A stretch of DNA of 64,000 nt from Sitta carolinensis (taxonomy: Eukaryota > Chordata > Aves > Passeriformes > Sittidae), in contig CM063283.1 in NCBI GenBank assembly GCA_032173965.1, forward strand, positions 18,084,501-18,148,500. Reading direction: 5' to 3'. A program made the position numbers and the translations under genes. Under the pieces are notes generated by a model. That model had not been told where the DNA came from. It made no database searches and saw only the letters and a list, made by a program, of their open reading frames with translations. This document shows, one piece after another, positions 63,096-64,000 of the stretch (positions are counted from its first letter, which is position 1; every line of letters begins with the position of its first letter).

Positions 63096-64000
63096 GCATA
63101 TCTCAACCTTCACTTGACATTAACAAAAGTGTTTACATGGCACAGTTCCTGGCTTTCCAAGCCAGCAGAGCCTCTGCAACACAACTGATTAATTAAAGAG
63201 CACAGAGAAGTTAACACTGAAGGTTACTGATTAATTGTATGCTAGAGCTGCCTAATCAAGTACCGGAGGCAATAAACAAATACAAAGATATATTATACGC
63301 TGATTAACACAATTATTTATAGTTTTAACTGGTTGACTGCCAAACAGCAGTCTTTAACCTGAATAAACACTGGGGAGGGTGATCAGGATCACTTCCCAGC
63401 TGGCTATTAGGGCTGTTTTGCCTGGAAAAACATACAATTGAAGTCAAACATACAATTATAAATCCTACTTCATGCGTGGTGATCACATAGGCACACGTTG
63501 AACTAGCAACCACACTACAATTGTTTATCATGTATTTCTGAGTGCTACTGGTTGCTATGCATGTCTCCAAGGGCTGAAATTCAGCATTGCAAACAGCTGC
63601 TAACCATCATTAAGAGAAAGCAAACAAGCTACTCTAAATACTACAGCCCCATTTGAGGACAAGATTTACATCTAGAGGTGATCCAGAGCTTTCTCTTATT
63701 CACATTTCTCAGATCTAACAGTAAATTTCTCATTTCAGAGATCTTTGCTTCTACGTATGAATTTCCAATCCCAGACTGCAATACTACTTCGTCTTGTAAG
63801 GCTGTTTTCATGGCCTCCTCTAAATCTATCATGTAACTCATTTCTTCATATCAAGAGATGAATACTAAAATGTCCTCACTCCATAGTTCCTGCGTTATCC
63901 ACATATAACACAAAATAAAATATTTCTTTGCAAGCACTGGAACAAGTTTATTCACTGTTAGGGAGGTCTTTTGAAGGAAAAGCTGCAGGAAGGGTTCTGA

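Larger units (their letters stand above)
22035..64000 (-). other. ALCAM: ALCAM intron 1 (partial, about 42 kb visible)
   Basis: Everything right of exon 2 appears to be intron 1, phase 1, which is very long in vertebrate ALCAM. I found no signal-peptide exon and no large CpG island, so exon 1 and the promoter lie further right. Recognisable contents are CR1 pieces at about 26742, 27380, 37127, 50055, 59200 and 62580, several simple repeats, a G-quadruplex motif, and a possible decayed retrocopy at 60868-62352. In 28071-37126, 37269-50054 and 50166-59199 I see only AT-rich intron sequence with short simple repeats and chance open frames. Confidence 0.8.

Noticed and set aside
22035..64000. Search for ALCAM exon 1 and its promoter
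   Set aside because: No signal-peptide coding sequence ending in a phase 1 donor and no sizeable CpG island was seen, so exon 1 is placed outside the window.
1..64000. CRISPR arrays, tRNA/rRNA genes, bacterial operons or phage-like modules
   Set aside because: None seen. The spliced gene structure and CR1 repeats show this is bird nuclear DNA.

Overview
This is vertebrate, almost certainly avian, chromosomal DNA. It is AT-rich and intron-dominated, and it carries several copies of the CR1 LINE that characterises bird genomes. The only gene I can support is ALCAM (CD166; called BEN, SC1 or DM-GRASP in birds), a five-Ig-domain neural and immune adhesion molecule. It lies on the minus strand, so transcription runs from right to left. 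Ten coding exons, here numbered 2 to 11, are readable between 22034 and 632, and all their splice phases agree. They encode the mature N-terminus and Ig domains D1, D2, D3, D4 and the first part of D5. Exon 1 (5'UTR and signal peptide) lies beyond the right edge. The rest of D5, the membrane segment and the cytoplasmic tail lie beyond the left edge.

Layout from left to right: 1-631 is part of intron 11, with a probable GC-type donor. 632-1926 holds exons 11, 10 and 9. 1927-7256 is intron 8, with a CR1 3' end near 4752. 7257-7386 is exon 8 and 9024-9151 is exon 7. 9152-13547 is intron 6, with a small GC/CpG-rich islet at about 10000-10330. 13548-13730 is exon 6, 14571-14657 exon 5 and 15036-15100 exon 4. 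15101-19068 is intron 3. 19069-19288 is exon 3 and 21934-22034 is exon 2. 22035-64000 is about 42 kb of intron 1, with no gene I can support. Intron 1 holds CR1 fragments, simple repeats, a G-quadruplex motif at 22533-22555, a cluster of palindromic AT-rich sites near 39911, and a possible decayed retrocopy at about 60868-62352.

The most notable observation is in exon 5. It is one base short of what both flanking splice phases require. The missing base falls in the codon of the first conserved cysteine of Ig domain D2. Read literally, the ALCAM frame breaks there and meets a stop four codons into exon 6. This is either an assembly error or a real truncating allele; every other exon is intact, which favours an error. 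I found no CRISPR array, operon, prokaryotic feature, or convincing new multi-gene system. Exon recognition rests on remembered similarity to vertebrate ALCAM, and no database search was run.
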